64,000 bases of DNA from NCBI RefSeq assembly GCF_007750395.1, contig NZ_CP036281.1, forward strand, positions 1 to 64,000, in the 5' to 3' direction. Both the position numbers and the translations under genes were made by a program. The DNA is from Polystyrenella longa. GTDB taxonomy: Bacteria; Planctomycetota; Planctomycetia; Planctomycetales; Planctomycetaceae. Below the pieces are notes generated by a model, which had not been told where the DNA came from, made no database searches, and saw nothing but the letters and a program-made list of their open reading frames with translations. Every line of letters starts with the position of its first letter. Position 1 is the stretch's first letter. Below are positions 1-10,803 of this stretch, in pieces.

Positions 1-1029
1 ATGGCCAAGTCCAGAATTCCTCTATTAGTGCTGGAAGAAAATCGGCTTCCTTTCTCCGCCATCGAACGGTTACACCGTCGCGAAGGCTGGACAGGAACCG
101 AGTTGCTCTACCTGTACGGGGCGGCGGGCGACGGTAAATCGATGCTGGTGAAACATTTCCTTCATCTCGAAAAGAAAGAACTTGGAAAACAGCGATATGA
201 ACAAGTGACGGCAGCAGAGTTTTCTGCTGACTTCACAGAAGCAGTTACCCTGGAGCAGATCGATCAGTTTCAGGAACGGTTCCACAGCCTGGACCTGTTA
301 ATTTGTGAAGATGTGGGTGCCATCGACACCCGTAAAGAGGCTCAGAGACAACTGATTCTGGCCATCGATGCTGTAGGACAAAGAAATGGAAGAGTTCTGT
401 TGACCGCGAACCGGTCTCCCGGCTCTTTGACCGGGTATCCAGCCCGATTCGTAAATCGTTGTCACGGCGGACTATGCGTCGGAATCAAACCTTTAAAACC
501 AACCAGTCGAGTCAAAATGATCACTCACCTTTCCAGCTGCCAGCAGATTCTGCTTCCTCAGGAACAGATCCAGAAGCTGGCCGCAACAGTCAAAGGTTCC
601 ATCCGGGATCTGCTGGGGACAGTGAATCAGCTGGATGCGATTGCTCGACTTCAACAACGGCCTATCGATGCCAAATTATGTGCTCAATACCTTAAAGGAG
701 ACATCGAAGTCCCGAAACCAGAGATCAAAGTCATCACCCGGATCGTATCTCAGGAATTCGGGGTCAATATTAGCGAAATTCGATCGGCCGCCCGAGACCG
801 CAAATTGGTTTTAGCCCGGCAATGTGCGATGTACCTCTCTCGGGAGATCGCCGAGAAGCCACTTCAGGAAATTGCCCGCTATTTTGGTGGACGAAACCAT
901 AGTACCGTCATTCACTCCTGCCGGCGATTTGAACAACGATTATCTGATGATGCCGCTCTCGGAAAAGAGCTGAAAACCATCCTCCATCGACTTGGTTTAC
1001 CCAGCGACAGCGTGTTGATAACTTGTTGA
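1..1029 (+). CDS. dnaA: Chromosomal replication initiator DnaA (short form)
   Basis: DnaA is the AAA+ ATPase that binds DnaA boxes, melts the origin and loads the replicative helicase. Seen: Walker A GAAGDGKS at residues 40-47, Walker B LLICED at 99-104, a likely arginine finger near R153, a sensor-2-like GSIRDLLG around 199-206, and the domain IV DNA-binding signature (ARQCAMYLSRE at 272-282, GGRNHSTVIH at 296-305). At 342 residues it is about 100 shorter than typical DnaA: the AAA+ core starts almost at once (ENRL motif at residue 13), so domain I (helicase/DnaB contact) and the linker are missing. The reading frame begins at base 1, so the true start could lie upstream if the molecule was cut here. 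dnaN, dciA and gyrB follow. Identity is secure; the start is less certain. Confidence 0.93.
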   Translation: MAKSRIPLLVLEENRLPFSAIERLHRREGWTGTELLYLYGAAGDGKSMLVKHFLHLEKKELGKQRYEQVTAAEFSADFTEAVTLEQIDQFQERFHSLDLLICEDVGAIDTRKEAQRQLILAIDAVGQRNGRVLLTANRSPGSLTGYPARFVNRCHGGLCVGIKPLKPTSRVKMITHLSSCQQILLPQEQIQKLAATVKGSIRDLLGTVNQLDAIARLQQRPIDAKLCAQYLKGDIEVPKPEIKVITRIVSQEFGVNISEIRSAARDRKLVLARQCAMYLSREIAEKPLQEIARYFGGRNHSTVIHSCRRFEQRLSDDAALGKELKTILHRLGLPSDSVLITC

Positions 1030-1034
1030 TTCTC

Positions 1035-1145
1035 TGTGGGGACTCTGTTCTCAAAAATGTGGGTAACTCGGCTCTATTTCAGGTCGGTTGAAAACCCACA
1101 CTGCTCTCCACCGCTTTCCCACGTGGTCCCCACTGTGTTCCCACA
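1035..1145. promoter_or_regulatory. Cluster of DnaA-box-like 9-mers
   Basis: Five of the seven TGTGGG-type 9-mers of the region lie within 111 bp directly after dnaA, two on the plus strand (1035, 1058) and three on the minus strand (1092, 1115, 1137). TGTGGGTAA at 1058-1066 differs from the E. coli complement TGTGGATAA at one base. A further half-match, GTCCCCACT, is at 1126-1134. They could serve initiation, dnaA autoregulation or both. Confidence 0.5.
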
Positions 1146-1250
1146 AGATATACACATTAAAACAGGCCCCATCACGCAGCGTAACTCATTGCAGTGAATG
1201 GAGTTGCGCGTATACACTCTTCGGTTATCGTCAGAAAACAGGCCTCTGTA

Positions 1251-1304
1251 TAACTGATAATACTATTAATTAAATTATAAAAGGAAGGGGGGGGGAAGGA
1301 GGAA
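1251..1304. other. AT-rich stretch joined to a G9 purine tract (possible unwinding element)
   Basis: About 30 bp of nearly pure A/T (1251-1280) run straight into a 26-base all-purine tract (1279-1304) with nine consecutive Gs at 1287-1295. Next to the DnaA-box-like cluster this is the best candidate for the duplex-unwinding element, and the purine tract could form unusual DNA structure. Position is the only support. Confidence 0.3.
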
Positions 1305-1764
1305 TGAAATTGTGGGAAGCAACTGTATTCACTTGGTAGTACGGTGTAGCACGGAGAGAATCAAAAAGCCAGCTCCGGTCTCCTTTCGCCACCTTCAGAG
1401 GATCGTAAACTGGGTAAATAAGAGTTCCGGAAAAGCAATCTCAGAGGTCCGTGGGGAATACAAAACCACCCTCTGATCGGGTACAATAGAGCCCTTCACT
1501 TTGGTCCTGATTTATTGCCTGGTCTCGGGCGTCATCAGAGACCAAGTCGGCTCTCGAAGCAGAGCATCACACCTACTGAAAAATTCTGGTTACAGGTAAC
1601 CGTATCCCCTCTTTTCTTTCTGAGCAGGTCCACAGGTGGTGGCCTCGATAGACCTGATGGCAACAGGTTGCTGCAGGGAGGGTTTGCTCCGGTATGTTTC
1701 TTCTGTTGAGGAAGAACCCGGTCTGCCGGTTGCCCCGTAACGGAGTGAGGAAAGCGAGCGTACT

Positions 1765-2880
1765 GTGGTAAAAATTCGCTGTAACCGGCCCGTGTTGGCG
1801 AACGCCTTCCAGATCGTGGATGCGGTCGTTCCCTCTCGGACCCCCAAAGAGATTCTGAAAAACGTCCTGTTGTCTGTGGAAGAGGGAAAAGTGACCCTCG
1901 TGGGTACCGACCAGGAGATTGGTATCCGCTATGACCTTCCCGGCGTGGAAGTGACCGAATCAGGGACGAGTCTGCTTCCTTCCAAACGAGTCCTGTCGAT
2001 CCTGCGGGAATTGACAGACGAATTCGTTGAGATCGAGATCACGGAAGAAGCGGCCTGGATTCGATCCGACAGCAGTGAGTTCCGCCTCTCGGCTCAGGAT
2101 CCGACCGAGTTCCCCCCTGTAAGCGGTTTTGAAGAAGAAAAATACTACGTGATGATGGGCGGAGCGTTGAAAAGTGCCATTCGCCGCACGATCTTCGCGA
2201 CGGACGTGGAGAGTACTCGTTATGCCCTGGGGGGCGTGATGATGGAACTCAAAACAGACGCCGTCAACATGGTGGCGACGGACAGTCGTCGACTCGCTTT
2301 GGTGGAATCTGTCTGTCGCGTAGAAGGAATCGAAGAAGGAACGGAAGTGAACCCGGTCATTCCTCGCCAGGCGATGGCACTGATCGAAAAAAGTATTACC
2401 GACGATGGGGAAGACGTTCTCATTGCCGTCCATGCGAACGATGTCGTGGTCAAATGCGGTAAAAGTACGCTCTACAGCCGATTGGTTGACGGTCGATTCC
2501 CCCAGTATGGGGCTGTCATTCCTCAGCAATCCAATGTGATCGTGGACCTGGTCGCCGGGCCATTTCACTCTGCTGTCCGCCAGGCCCAGATTGTGACTGA
2601 CGAAGATTCCCGCGGAGTTGATTTTGTTCTGAACAATGGCCAGTTGACGTTGAACAGTCAGTCGGCCGATATCGGCAAGTCCGAAATTCATCTGCCCGTT
2701 TCGTATGAAGGGGACGAATTGATCATCACGTTTGACCCTCGATTCGTGGCGGAATTCCTGCGTGTACTCGATCCGGAACAACAGATACAATTCATGTTGA
2801 ATGACGGAGAGCAGGCCGCCATGCTGAAAACAGAAGATAATTATACTTACGTGATAATGCCTCTCTCTCGTGACCACTAA
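1765..2880 (+). CDS. dnaN: DNA polymerase III beta subunit (sliding clamp)
   Basis: The beta clamp forms a ring that tethers polymerase III to DNA. The 371-residue product has the expected length and the family look across its three domains: an opening VKIRCNRPVLANAFQIV, a middle segment MVATDSRRLALVE typical of the clamp, and the closing YTYVIMPLSRDH, matching the VMPMRL-type end that completes the protein-binding pocket. The start is GTG, with a purine-rich GAGGAAAG at 1747-1754 ahead of it. It sits after dnaA and the candidate origin and 18 bp before dciA, probably co-transcribed with dciA and gyrB. Confidence 0.96.
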   Translation: MVKIRCNRPVLANAFQIVDAVVPSRTPKEILKNVLLSVEEGKVTLVGTDQEIGIRYDLPGVEVTESGTSLLPSKRVLSILRELTDEFVEIEITEEAAWIRSDSSEFRLSAQDPTEFPPVSGFEEEKYYVMMGGALKSAIRRTIFATDVESTRYALGGVMMELKTDAVNMVATDSRRLALVESVCRVEGIEEGTEVNPVIPRQAMALIEKSITDDGEDVLIAVHANDVVVKCGKSTLYSRLVDGRFPQYGAVIPQQSNVIVDLVAGPFHSAVRQAQIVTDEDSRGVDFVLNNGQLTLNSQSADIGKSEIHLPVSYEGDELIITFDPRFVAEFLRVLDPEQQIQFMLNDGEQAAMLKTEDNYTYVIMPLSRDH

Positions 2881-2898
2881 CCGGAATTGCTTTCGTCT

Positions 2899-5741
<2,843 letters not shown>

Positions 5742-5790
5742 CGATAAGAATCTTAGGTTAACAAAAACCATTGCGAGCAGCGCATCGTAA

Positions 5791-5823
5791 CGCCAGTCGA
5801 ATCACTCGACTGGCGTTTTTTTT
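5791..5823 (+). terminator. Intrinsic terminator after gyrB
   Basis: A perfect 10-bp stem (CGCCAGTCGA at 5791-5800 with TCGACTGGCG at 5806-5815), a 5-base loop and eight Ts at 5816-5823. It lies 50 bp past the gyrB stop and should end the dnaN-dciA-gyrB transcript. Confidence 0.95.
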
Positions 5824-5977
5824 GGCACGATCATACCAGCAGGTATTGGGAATTTCTGGTGGAGTTTGCTGAATTTTAAAAACCGATCTATGAGATAAAC
5901 GAGCCCCTGGAGGATGAATTTGGTCCCAATATCCCGTTCTTCCGATAATTTGAGGGAGAGCCAGGGATTATTTACAA

Positions 5978-7417
5978 ATGGGGCCACGAATGACGGATTG
6001 GTATCGAAAAACAAGTTGGATGTGCTTGCTGGTCGTTGGAATGACGGGTGAGTTGATGGCACAGGACCGGCAGATTTTGCCGTTCGAAGCACCGCCAGCA
6101 ACACAGGAAACCATGGGGAAGAAGTTTACTGCGCCTCCGGGAGAACCAGTTGGTCCCGTGTACGTGAATGAAATCGAGTTGGTGAATCAGAAGATTGATC
6201 TAACTCGAGCCATGTCTCTGGCATGCCAGCACAACCCGACCTTGAAGCAAGCCCGGTTGCAGGTCTCCGCGGAACTGGCGAAGTCGATGCAAGCGGGACT
6301 CTACCCCAACCCGACTTTCACCTACATTGGCGAACAGATTTTCGTTGATGCTCCGGGAGACAAGGATTCACCGGGAGAATTTCAGGGTGGAAAAATTACT
6401 CAACGGTTTGTAACGGCGGACAAGCTTAAGCTGAGCGCCTCGAAGTATGCACAGCGAGCCCATGTTTCAGAGCATCGATCTGTGGCGCAGCAGTTTCGTG
6501 TTTGCAATGACGTTCGCATGCATTTTTATCAGACACTGGCTTCACGTTCGCGGTTAATGCTGCGGATGGAATCTCTCAAGACAGCTGAAGATCAGTCGTT
6601 AACGGTTCGCGAAATGTATAACCTGGGACAGGTGAAACGGTACGATGTCCATAAGGCAAATGTGCAACTTCAGCAGGCACGACTTCAACTGCAGCAGAGT
6701 CAACATGAGATGCGACGGCGGTTACGGGAACTGAACGCCGTGATTGGAATACCGCTCCCTTTGCAAAATCTGGAGGGAAAGTTAACGCCAGAGGGAGAGG
6801 CGTTTACTAATGAGTTTGCAGAAGCGCATGTACTGACTCAGAGTCCGGAGCTTTCCGCAGCGCGGGCGAAACTGCGGTCGGACGAAATTACGATTCAACG
6901 GGAAAAGGTGGAGTGGATTCCGGATATCGTCGTCTCGGCAGGTTCAGGATATAACTTTGAAGCAAAAGAGACGGTGGGATTGGCTGAGATTCAATTGGAG
7001 ATACCGCTGTATGATCGTAATCAGGGAACGATCGCTCAGGCTCAGTCAGACTACTTTCGACAATGTCGAGAGATTGAACGCATCCAGCAATTACTCCGTC
7101 ACGAACTGGCCATGACTTATGAGCAATATGCCATGTCCTACGAACATGCCGTGGAATATCGCGACATGATCGTCCCGGAAATGAAGGCTGCTTATCAGGA
7201 GTTGTTGATCAGTTACAAACGGGATCGCGAAGAATGGCCGACTGTTCTGCAAGCTCATAACGACTATGTGCAGGTTCGCTTAGAACAGATTCATTTCGAA
7301 GAAGAATTTCGAATGAACGAAATCCTGATTATGGGTTACCTATTGAAAGGTGGTTTGCAAGCGGCTCCCGGAGCAGTTCCACCCGGGCATATTGATGCTG
7401 TTCCTAAACCTCGCTAG
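5978..7417 (+). CDS. TolC-family outer-membrane efflux protein (CzcC/CusC-like)
   Basis: Outer-membrane channel of a tripartite efflux or type I secretion system. The 479-residue product starts with a signal-like stretch (CLLVVGMTGELMAQ) and has the two related halves of the outer membrane efflux protein family, rich in long Gln/Glu helices: first half ACQHNPTLKQARLQVSAEL and the second TQSPELSAARAKLRSDE, each followed by periplasmic coiled-coil segments (VHKANVQLQQARLQLQQSQ). No membrane fusion protein or RND pump is adjacent; the next gene is a multicopper oxidase, so metal (copper) detoxification is the likeliest role. The start may instead be the ATG at 5990. The TAG stop lies inside the CTAG end of a dispersed repeat (7414-7520), so the C-terminus may have been reset by that element. 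Confidence 0.85.
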   Translation: MGPRMTDWYRKTSWMCLLVVGMTGELMAQDRQILPFEAPPATQETMGKKFTAPPGEPVGPVYVNEIELVNQKIDLTRAMSLACQHNPTLKQARLQVSAELAKSMQAGLYPNPTFTYIGEQIFVDAPGDKDSPGEFQGGKITQRFVTADKLKLSASKYAQRAHVSEHRSVAQQFRVCNDVRMHFYQTLASRSRLMLRMESLKTAEDQSLTVREMYNLGQVKRYDVHKANVQLQQARLQLQQSQHEMRRRLRELNAVIGIPLPLQNLEGKLTPEGEAFTNEFAEAHVLTQSPELSAARAKLRSDEITIQREKVEWIPDIVVSAGSGYNFEAKETVGLAEIQLEIPLYDRNQGTIAQAQSDYFRQCREIERIQQLLRHELAMTYEQYAMSYEHAVEYRDMIVPEMKAAYQELLISYKRDREEWPTVLQAHNDYVQVRLEQIHFEEEFRMNEILIMGYLLKGGLQAAPGAVPPGHIDAVPKPR

Positions 7418-7520
7418 AGCGCATTCCAGATAACCGTATCGTGTTCTGGCGGCGTAGCCTACTGTTTTTAAGGGCTTTTCGGGACCGATAGCCGCCACAC
7501 TTATCCTGGACAGGATCTAG
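7414..7520 (+). repeat. CTAG-bounded dispersed element, copy A
   Basis: A 107-bp element bounded by CTAG at both ends. Nearly the same sequence is at 62641-62746 (same strand), and a diverged copy at 50366-50470 is inverted. Each copy carries an inverted pair TGGCGGC/GCCGCCA around a variable loop, and ends in GGACAGGATCTAG. The left CTAG provides the TAG stop of the TolC gene. It encodes no protein; a miniature mobile element or structured RNA/REP-like unit are both possible. Confidence 0.8.
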
Positions 7521-7630
7521 GACTGTCCTGTTGAAGGACTGGCTCAGGTATATAATAAAGCCCCTGTTTCCGGCACTCGCTTCCCGAGAATTCTCTCGTG
7601 ACTTCTTTTTTCGTCTGTGGAGTAACTGAT

Positions 7631-9184
7631 ATGTCAGCTCAAAAAGAACCTCTTCAATCCAATACGCATGTGGATCGTCGGCAGTTTCTCACCAAAGGGA
7701 CATTTGCTGCTGCAGCCGGTCTGACGGCAGCGGTCGCGGCCAGTCAACAGGGTTTGGCGGAGAGTTTGCAGGAACAACCGGTGGCTCCACCAGCGACAGA
7801 AGAAGCGGTTACCGGTCCTGCCCTGTCGGCGGATTCCGATGGGCAGTCACCAGAAGTTGCGGAAGAGTATGACGGATTTTCCAGGTTTAAACCTTCGCGA
7901 GGGAATGACCCCGAATCAGATTATTACATTGGAAAACTGGTTCCCGGTTTTCGCCCGGCATCTGCGGGACCGGCTCCTTTTGAAGCTCCCGATATCGAGA
8001 AACTTCCCTGGAAGATGATTAACGGAGCGAAGGAATTTCATCTGGTTCCGATGGCCGTGACTCGCGAATTCCTGCCCGGGTACCAGATGAATGTTTATGG
8101 TTTCAACGGAAGCATGCCAGGACCCACGATTGAGATCAATCAGGGAGATCGGGTCCGTATCGTGGTGACCAATGAATTGAAGGAAGACACCTTCGTTCAT
8201 TGGCATGGATTTGAATTGCCAATTCAATACGATGGGGCTGCGACATTAACTCAGAATCCGATCAAACCGGGCCAAACCATGGTTTATGAGTTTGATGTAC
8301 ATGAAGAAGGGACCTTTTTTTACCATTCTCATGTGGCGATGCAAGAAGCGATGGGGATGGTGGGTTGGTTTATTGTTCATCCCCGGAAGGTGTTTGATCC
8401 CCCCGTGGACCGCGACTTTGGGTTGCTCTTTCAGAACTTCCATATTCCTCCCACACATACGGTTTCCGATAGCTGGGCCATGGACTGGAACTGGCACACG
8501 ATTAACGGTCGGAGTGGACCTTACACGACACCACTCGTGGTCAAGCATGGAGAACGAATCCGAATTCGCTTGCTCGATTTCTCTCCGATGCAGCATCATC
8601 CGATTCATCTTCACGGACATACATTCTGGGTGACTGGCCACGAGGGAGCCCGTATCCCGAAATCGGCCTGGATTCCACGTAATACGGAATTGGTCGCCGT
8701 GGCGCAGGCATCCACTTTTGAATTCGTTGCCAATAATCCGGGCGACTGGATTTTTCACTGCCACATGGTCCATCACATGATGAATCATATGGTGAAACAT
8801 GTCGGCCCGCGGATGCGAAAAGATCGATCCGTCGATGCTTATCTCGACAACATTGAAAACCGTCCTGATGTCAGCGGAGAAGCGGTCTCGGAAGGATTCC
8901 GCGACCCAGGTTATCCGCAAAAGATGCAGGGCATGACGATGTCGAGTGAAATGATGAAAGCGGTCTGGAGCCGGAAAGAATCTGGCGGCATGCGAGCAAC
9001 CTACCCCATGGCCGTCAAAGGGCTAATGACCGTCCTGCGAGTGTTACCAGAGGATCTTTTTAATCTGGTTATGAATTCAGGAGAACCTGTGGAAAAAGGT
9101 TCGGTCTTCGCTGAAATCGTGAAACGCTTCGGAAACCCGAACGACTATCAGCCCGCTCCCAAAGGCATGATGATGGGGCATTAA
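7631..9184 (+). CDS. Tat-exported multicopper oxidase (CueO/CopA/laccase type)
   Basis: A 517-residue multicopper oxidase that would couple one-electron oxidation (for example of Cu(I) or phenols) to reduction of O2 to water outside the cytoplasm. All four copper motifs are visible: HWHG, HSH, HPIHLHGH and the C-terminal HCHMVHHMMNHM, which provides type 1 and type 3 ligands. A twin-arginine signal (DRRQFLTKG followed by an Ala-rich segment) directs folded export. The ATG at 7631 is chosen over one at 7598 because GGAG at 7619-7622 is correctly spaced. The tail is Met/His-rich (GMMMGH end, MQGMTMSSEMM), as in copper-handling enzymes. It follows a TolC gene by about 210 bp, separated by repeat copy A. 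The exact substrate is unknown. Confidence 0.9.
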   Translation: MSAQKEPLQSNTHVDRRQFLTKGTFAAAAGLTAAVAASQQGLAESLQEQPVAPPATEEAVTGPALSADSDGQSPEVAEEYDGFSRFKPSRGNDPESDYYIGKLVPGFRPASAGPAPFEAPDIEKLPWKMINGAKEFHLVPMAVTREFLPGYQMNVYGFNGSMPGPTIEINQGDRVRIVVTNELKEDTFVHWHGFELPIQYDGAATLTQNPIKPGQTMVYEFDVHEEGTFFYHSHVAMQEAMGMVGWFIVHPRKVFDPPVDRDFGLLFQNFHIPPTHTVSDSWAMDWNWHTINGRSGPYTTPLVVKHGERIRIRLLDFSPMQHHPIHLHGHTFWVTGHEGARIPKSAWIPRNTELVAVAQASTFEFVANNPGDWIFHCHMVHHMMNHMVKHVGPRMRKDRSVDAYLDNIENRPDVSGEAVSEGFRDPGYPQKMQGMTMSSEMMKAVWSRKESGGMRATYPMAVKGLMTVLRVLPEDLFNLVMNSGEPVEKGSVFAEIVKRFGNPNDYQPAPKGMMMGH

Positions 9185-9258
9185 AAAACGGTTAGCAGTT
9201 CATTGTGGCAGTTTGAAGGCTTGAATCGCTCTTGAAAACGTGACCCGTTCCTACCTCT

Positions 9259-10284
9259 TTAATATCCGGTTTCCACGATTTCGTTACCGTTACGGGTGGA
9301 GAGGGCGCGCCATATATCCTGGGAGAGGTTTTCGCTGAAGGGACGGACGGAACCATCCATTAAGGCAGTCATGACGACGCCTGCATGCCAGGAACGAGAT
9401 GTGATGGCGGCATAAGTGGGTCTACCTGCGGCACCGTTCTTCCCTTCCTGCCAGGAATTGTAATCGACTTCGTCGTACTCGGTTGAACCGTCGGTGTAAT
9501 GAACCAAGCTGTTCGGAGGGAGCGTGGTCGTGAATCCGGTGTGGTGAACGCGACCATCAGGCCACTCGGTATGTCCCGTGTTTTTGAACTGGGTCAATGA
9601 TGAGAACAACGCTTCGACATCACTGGCACCGTTGGGGACAGCGGAGGGTGCCGGTGCTGCCGGTGACAGGTTTCGCAAGTAGGGAGTCCACGCTTTAACT
9701 TCGGAAATCATCAAGGTGTTCGACAACCCATCTTTGATATCGGTCGGAACGATTTCGGCGTTCGGGAAGAAAATGCCATCGCTTCCTTTCTCTGACGCCG
9801 GATCAAAGACGAACCAGGTTCCGTAGTTGAAACCGTAAGTCGTCGCCCACAGTTTCATTTTATCGTCGCCGGGATCACGCATCTCATAGGCTTTCACGTC
9901 TGAGGGACAAATCAGCGTGGCGATACGGAGTCCATCAATTGGTTCCTGCCGGTCCCAACCTACGGCGAGATCGATGCCCTCGTAGACATTGCCCATTTCG
10001 ATGTAAGGAAGCACGCGACCATGCACACCCCAGGAACCGTTGTTATCGGTCGTGGTGACGTTAACGTCGACACAGGCTCCTGGTGGATAGAAGCTATGAT
10101 TCTCCTGATAAAGCTGAGTCGCCAAGGCGAGTTGACGAATACGATTGCGGCATTGCGTCCGTCGAGCGGATTCACGTGCCTGCTGGACGGCTGGAATTAA
10201 TAGCGCCAGCAGAATGGAAATAATGGCCATGACGACCAGTAATTCTATGAGAGTGAATCCCGTGCGAGTGTTGGTTTTACGCAA
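9259..10284 (-). CDS. DUF1559 protein with type IV pilin-like N-terminus
   Basis: A member of the DUF1559 family, greatly expanded in Planctomycetes and of unproven function; probably a pseudopilin-type extracellular protein. Seen: prepilin cleavage motif RTGFTLIELLVVMAIISI followed by a hydrophobic helix (LLALLIPAVQQARESARRTQC), then the DUF1559 body ending SRSWHAGVVMTALMDGSVRPF, the family's C-terminal H-x-G-x-x-x-DGSV motif. An upstream in-frame extension exists, but TTG at 10282-10284 has AAAAGG (complement of 10294-10299) at proper spacing and puts the short basic leader RKTNTRTG right before the cleavage site. Gives 341 residues. Confidence 0.88.
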   Translation of the reverse strand: MRKTNTRTGFTLIELLVVMAIISILLALLIPAVQQARESARRTQCRNRIRQLALATQLYQENHSFYPPGACVDVNVTTTDNNGSWGVHGRVLPYIEMGNVYEGIDLAVGWDRQEPIDGLRIATLICPSDVKAYEMRDPGDDKMKLWATTYGFNYGTWFVFDPASEKGSDGIFFPNAEIVPTDIKDGLSNTLMISEVKAWTPYLRNLSPAAPAPSAVPNGASDVEALFSSLTQFKNTGHTEWPDGRVHHTGFTTTLPPNSLVHYTDGSTEYDEVDYNSWQEGKNGAAGRPTYAAITSRSWHAGVVMTALMDGSVRPFSENLSQDIWRALSTRNGNEIVETGY

Positions 10285-10803
10285 AGGGAAATTCCTTTTG
10301 GAAAGCAGCGAAGATTGATGAAGCGGAAATGAAGGGATCCGCTGAATTCTAAACAGTCGAACATCGAATTTGCAAAAAGTGGACCGTGTACAAATCGTTT
10401 TCAAAGAAGTGGCTGGTCCCCGGCTGGAATAGAGGATTATAATCAGCACAGCAAAGGGAATCGATTTTAACCAGATCTACCGTCCTCATCTTCTCAATTA
10501 CGCGAATGGTCTCGCCGGAGTGTTCTCACGATCAGGCGGTGGCGGGATTTTGATCATACATGGCGATAATCTCGCCGCGATTAATCGCGAGATTGATCTG
10601 GTTGTTACGTAACTGTTTATACTGAGAAATTCTTATATACAGAAATTCTAATACTGGAAGGTTCTGCAGCGGAAATCGCCAGCAGATACCCTGTTTTTTC
10701 TCAGACCGATTTTGCGTTATTGTCCGAATTCTTTCGTCGTGGTTTGGAAGTGGGCCATTGTGTGTCTGCTTATCGCCGGGAAGAACCGGGCCCGATTCAG
10801 GTA
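10285..10803. other. Divergent intergenic region with an inverted repeat
   Basis: 519 bp separating the DUF1559 gene (minus) from the histidine kinase (plus). It must hold both promoters. The only marked structure is an inverted repeat at 10568-10594 with the perfect 12-bp palindrome GCGATTAATCGC at 10577-10588 flanked by AATCTCG and CGAGATT. It is a candidate operator for the two-component system downstream; nothing else is recognised. Confidence 0.4.

Larger units (their letters stand above)
1030..1764. other. dnaA-dnaN intergenic region, candidate replication origin
   Basis: A 735-bp non-coding stretch between dnaA and dnaN, the classic place for oriC. It has a set of 9-mers close to the DnaA box TTATCCACA but with the form TGTGGGnAn or its complement: TGTGGGGAC 1035-1043, TGTGGGTAA 1058-1066, AAACCCACA 1092-1100, TTTCCCACG 1115-1123, GTTCCCACA 1137-1145, TGTGGGAAG 1311-1319 and CGTGGGGAA 1450-1458. 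An AT-rich stretch lies at about 1251-1280, followed by a purine tract with nine Gs. Small open frames here show no protein-like features. Origin function is inferred from position and box density. Confidence 0.55.

Noticed and set aside
1296-1340. AAGGAGG followed by an ATG at 1304 (11-codon frame) in the candidate origin
   Set aside because: The ribosome-site spacing is one base and the frame is very short, so translation is unlikely; treated as part of the purine tract.
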